This document shows positions 6,098 to 6,215 of a DNA stretch of 6,215 nt, one piece after another (the stretch's first letter is position 1; every line of letters begins with the position of its first letter). Source of the DNA: an uncultured Phascolarctobacterium sp. (lineage in GTDB: Bacteria; Bacillota; Negativicutes; Acidaminococcales; Acidaminococcaceae); NCBI GenBank assembly GCA_949287345.1, contig CASEGD010000089.1:1-6215 (forward strand), read 5' to 3'. A program made the translations under genes and the position numbers. A model generated the notes under the pieces. The model was given only the letters and a program-made list of their open reading frames with translations, made no database searches and was not told where the DNA came from.

Positions 6098-6138
6098 AAG
6101 TAGTATACACCAATAGAAACAACGAGGGGGTATTTGTT

Positions 6139-6215
6139 ATGTCATTTGTTGAAGACGCTATTAAATTCCATGCCGAAAAGAACGGTATGCTGGCCGTTGC
6201 CAGCAAGGTGCCTCT
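6139..6215 (+). CDS. Probable NAD(P)-dependent malic enzyme, N-terminal 25 codons, partial
   Basis: ATG at 6139 with GAGGGGG eight bases upstream, open to the window edge. The visible residues MSFVEDAIKFHAEKNG followed by MLAVASKVP resemble the start of bacterial malic enzymes, in which a helix ending in H-x-x-x-x-G is followed by the S-K-V-P segment before the malic N-terminal domain. Such enzymes decarboxylate malate oxidatively to pyruvate. Only 25 residues are visible and no catalytic residue is included, so the call rests on N-terminal resemblance alone. It has its own promoter and seems to be a separate transcription unit from the operon before it. Confidence 0.7.
   Translation, partial: MSFVEDAIKFHAEKNGMLAVASKVP

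Overview
The window looks like a stretch of a Bacillota (Firmicutes-type) chromosome. The evidence is strong purine-rich ribosome binding sites before almost every gene, TTG starts on two of them, sigma-A-like promoters, intrinsic terminators, and an rdgB-metallophosphoesterase gene pair like that of Bacillus relatives. The coding sequence is fairly GC-rich (many GCG/GGC codons) while the intergenic DNA is AT-rich, which would suit a Negativicutes-like gut anaerobe. That placement is only an impression.

Left part (1-1607, minus strand): the first 535 residues of a P2A (Ca2+-type) P-type ATPase, cut by the window edge. Between it and the plus-strand genes lies a 385-base divergent control region (1608-1992). 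On the minus strand this region carries a near-consensus promoter with an extended -10 (1848-1876), a leader with its own ribosome binding site and a 40-codon ORF (1668-1790), and a strong intrinsic terminator (1668-1721) inside the 3' half of that ORF. The ATPase ribosome binding site follows. This is the layout of a transcription attenuator, and the leader peptide begins with an acidic D-D-S-D-P run. It is the most interesting part of the window.

Middle and right (1993-6062, plus strand): four tightly packed genes that read as one operon. They are a short HyuA-type hydantoinase/oxoprolinase-like ATPase, a histone-deacetylase-fold amidohydrolase with a C-terminal cysteine cluster (TTGA overlap with the gene before), the XTP/dITP diphosphatase rdgB (18-base gap), and a YfcE-like metallophosphoesterase. 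The rdgB frame is broken near 5523-5526. Its displaced 3' end runs on in another frame and would end in an ATGA overlap with the metallophosphoesterase, so the break is recent or a sequencing error. The first two genes may form a small metabolic module acting on amide or lactam substrates; the last two are housekeeping nucleotide/phosphate hydrolases.

Right end (6063-6215): a 76-base gap holds a good promoter and an 8-base perfect dyad that brackets the -35 box. It is followed by the first 25 codons of a probable malic enzyme gene running off the window. No RNA genes, CRISPR arrays, insertion sequences or prophage signs were seen.
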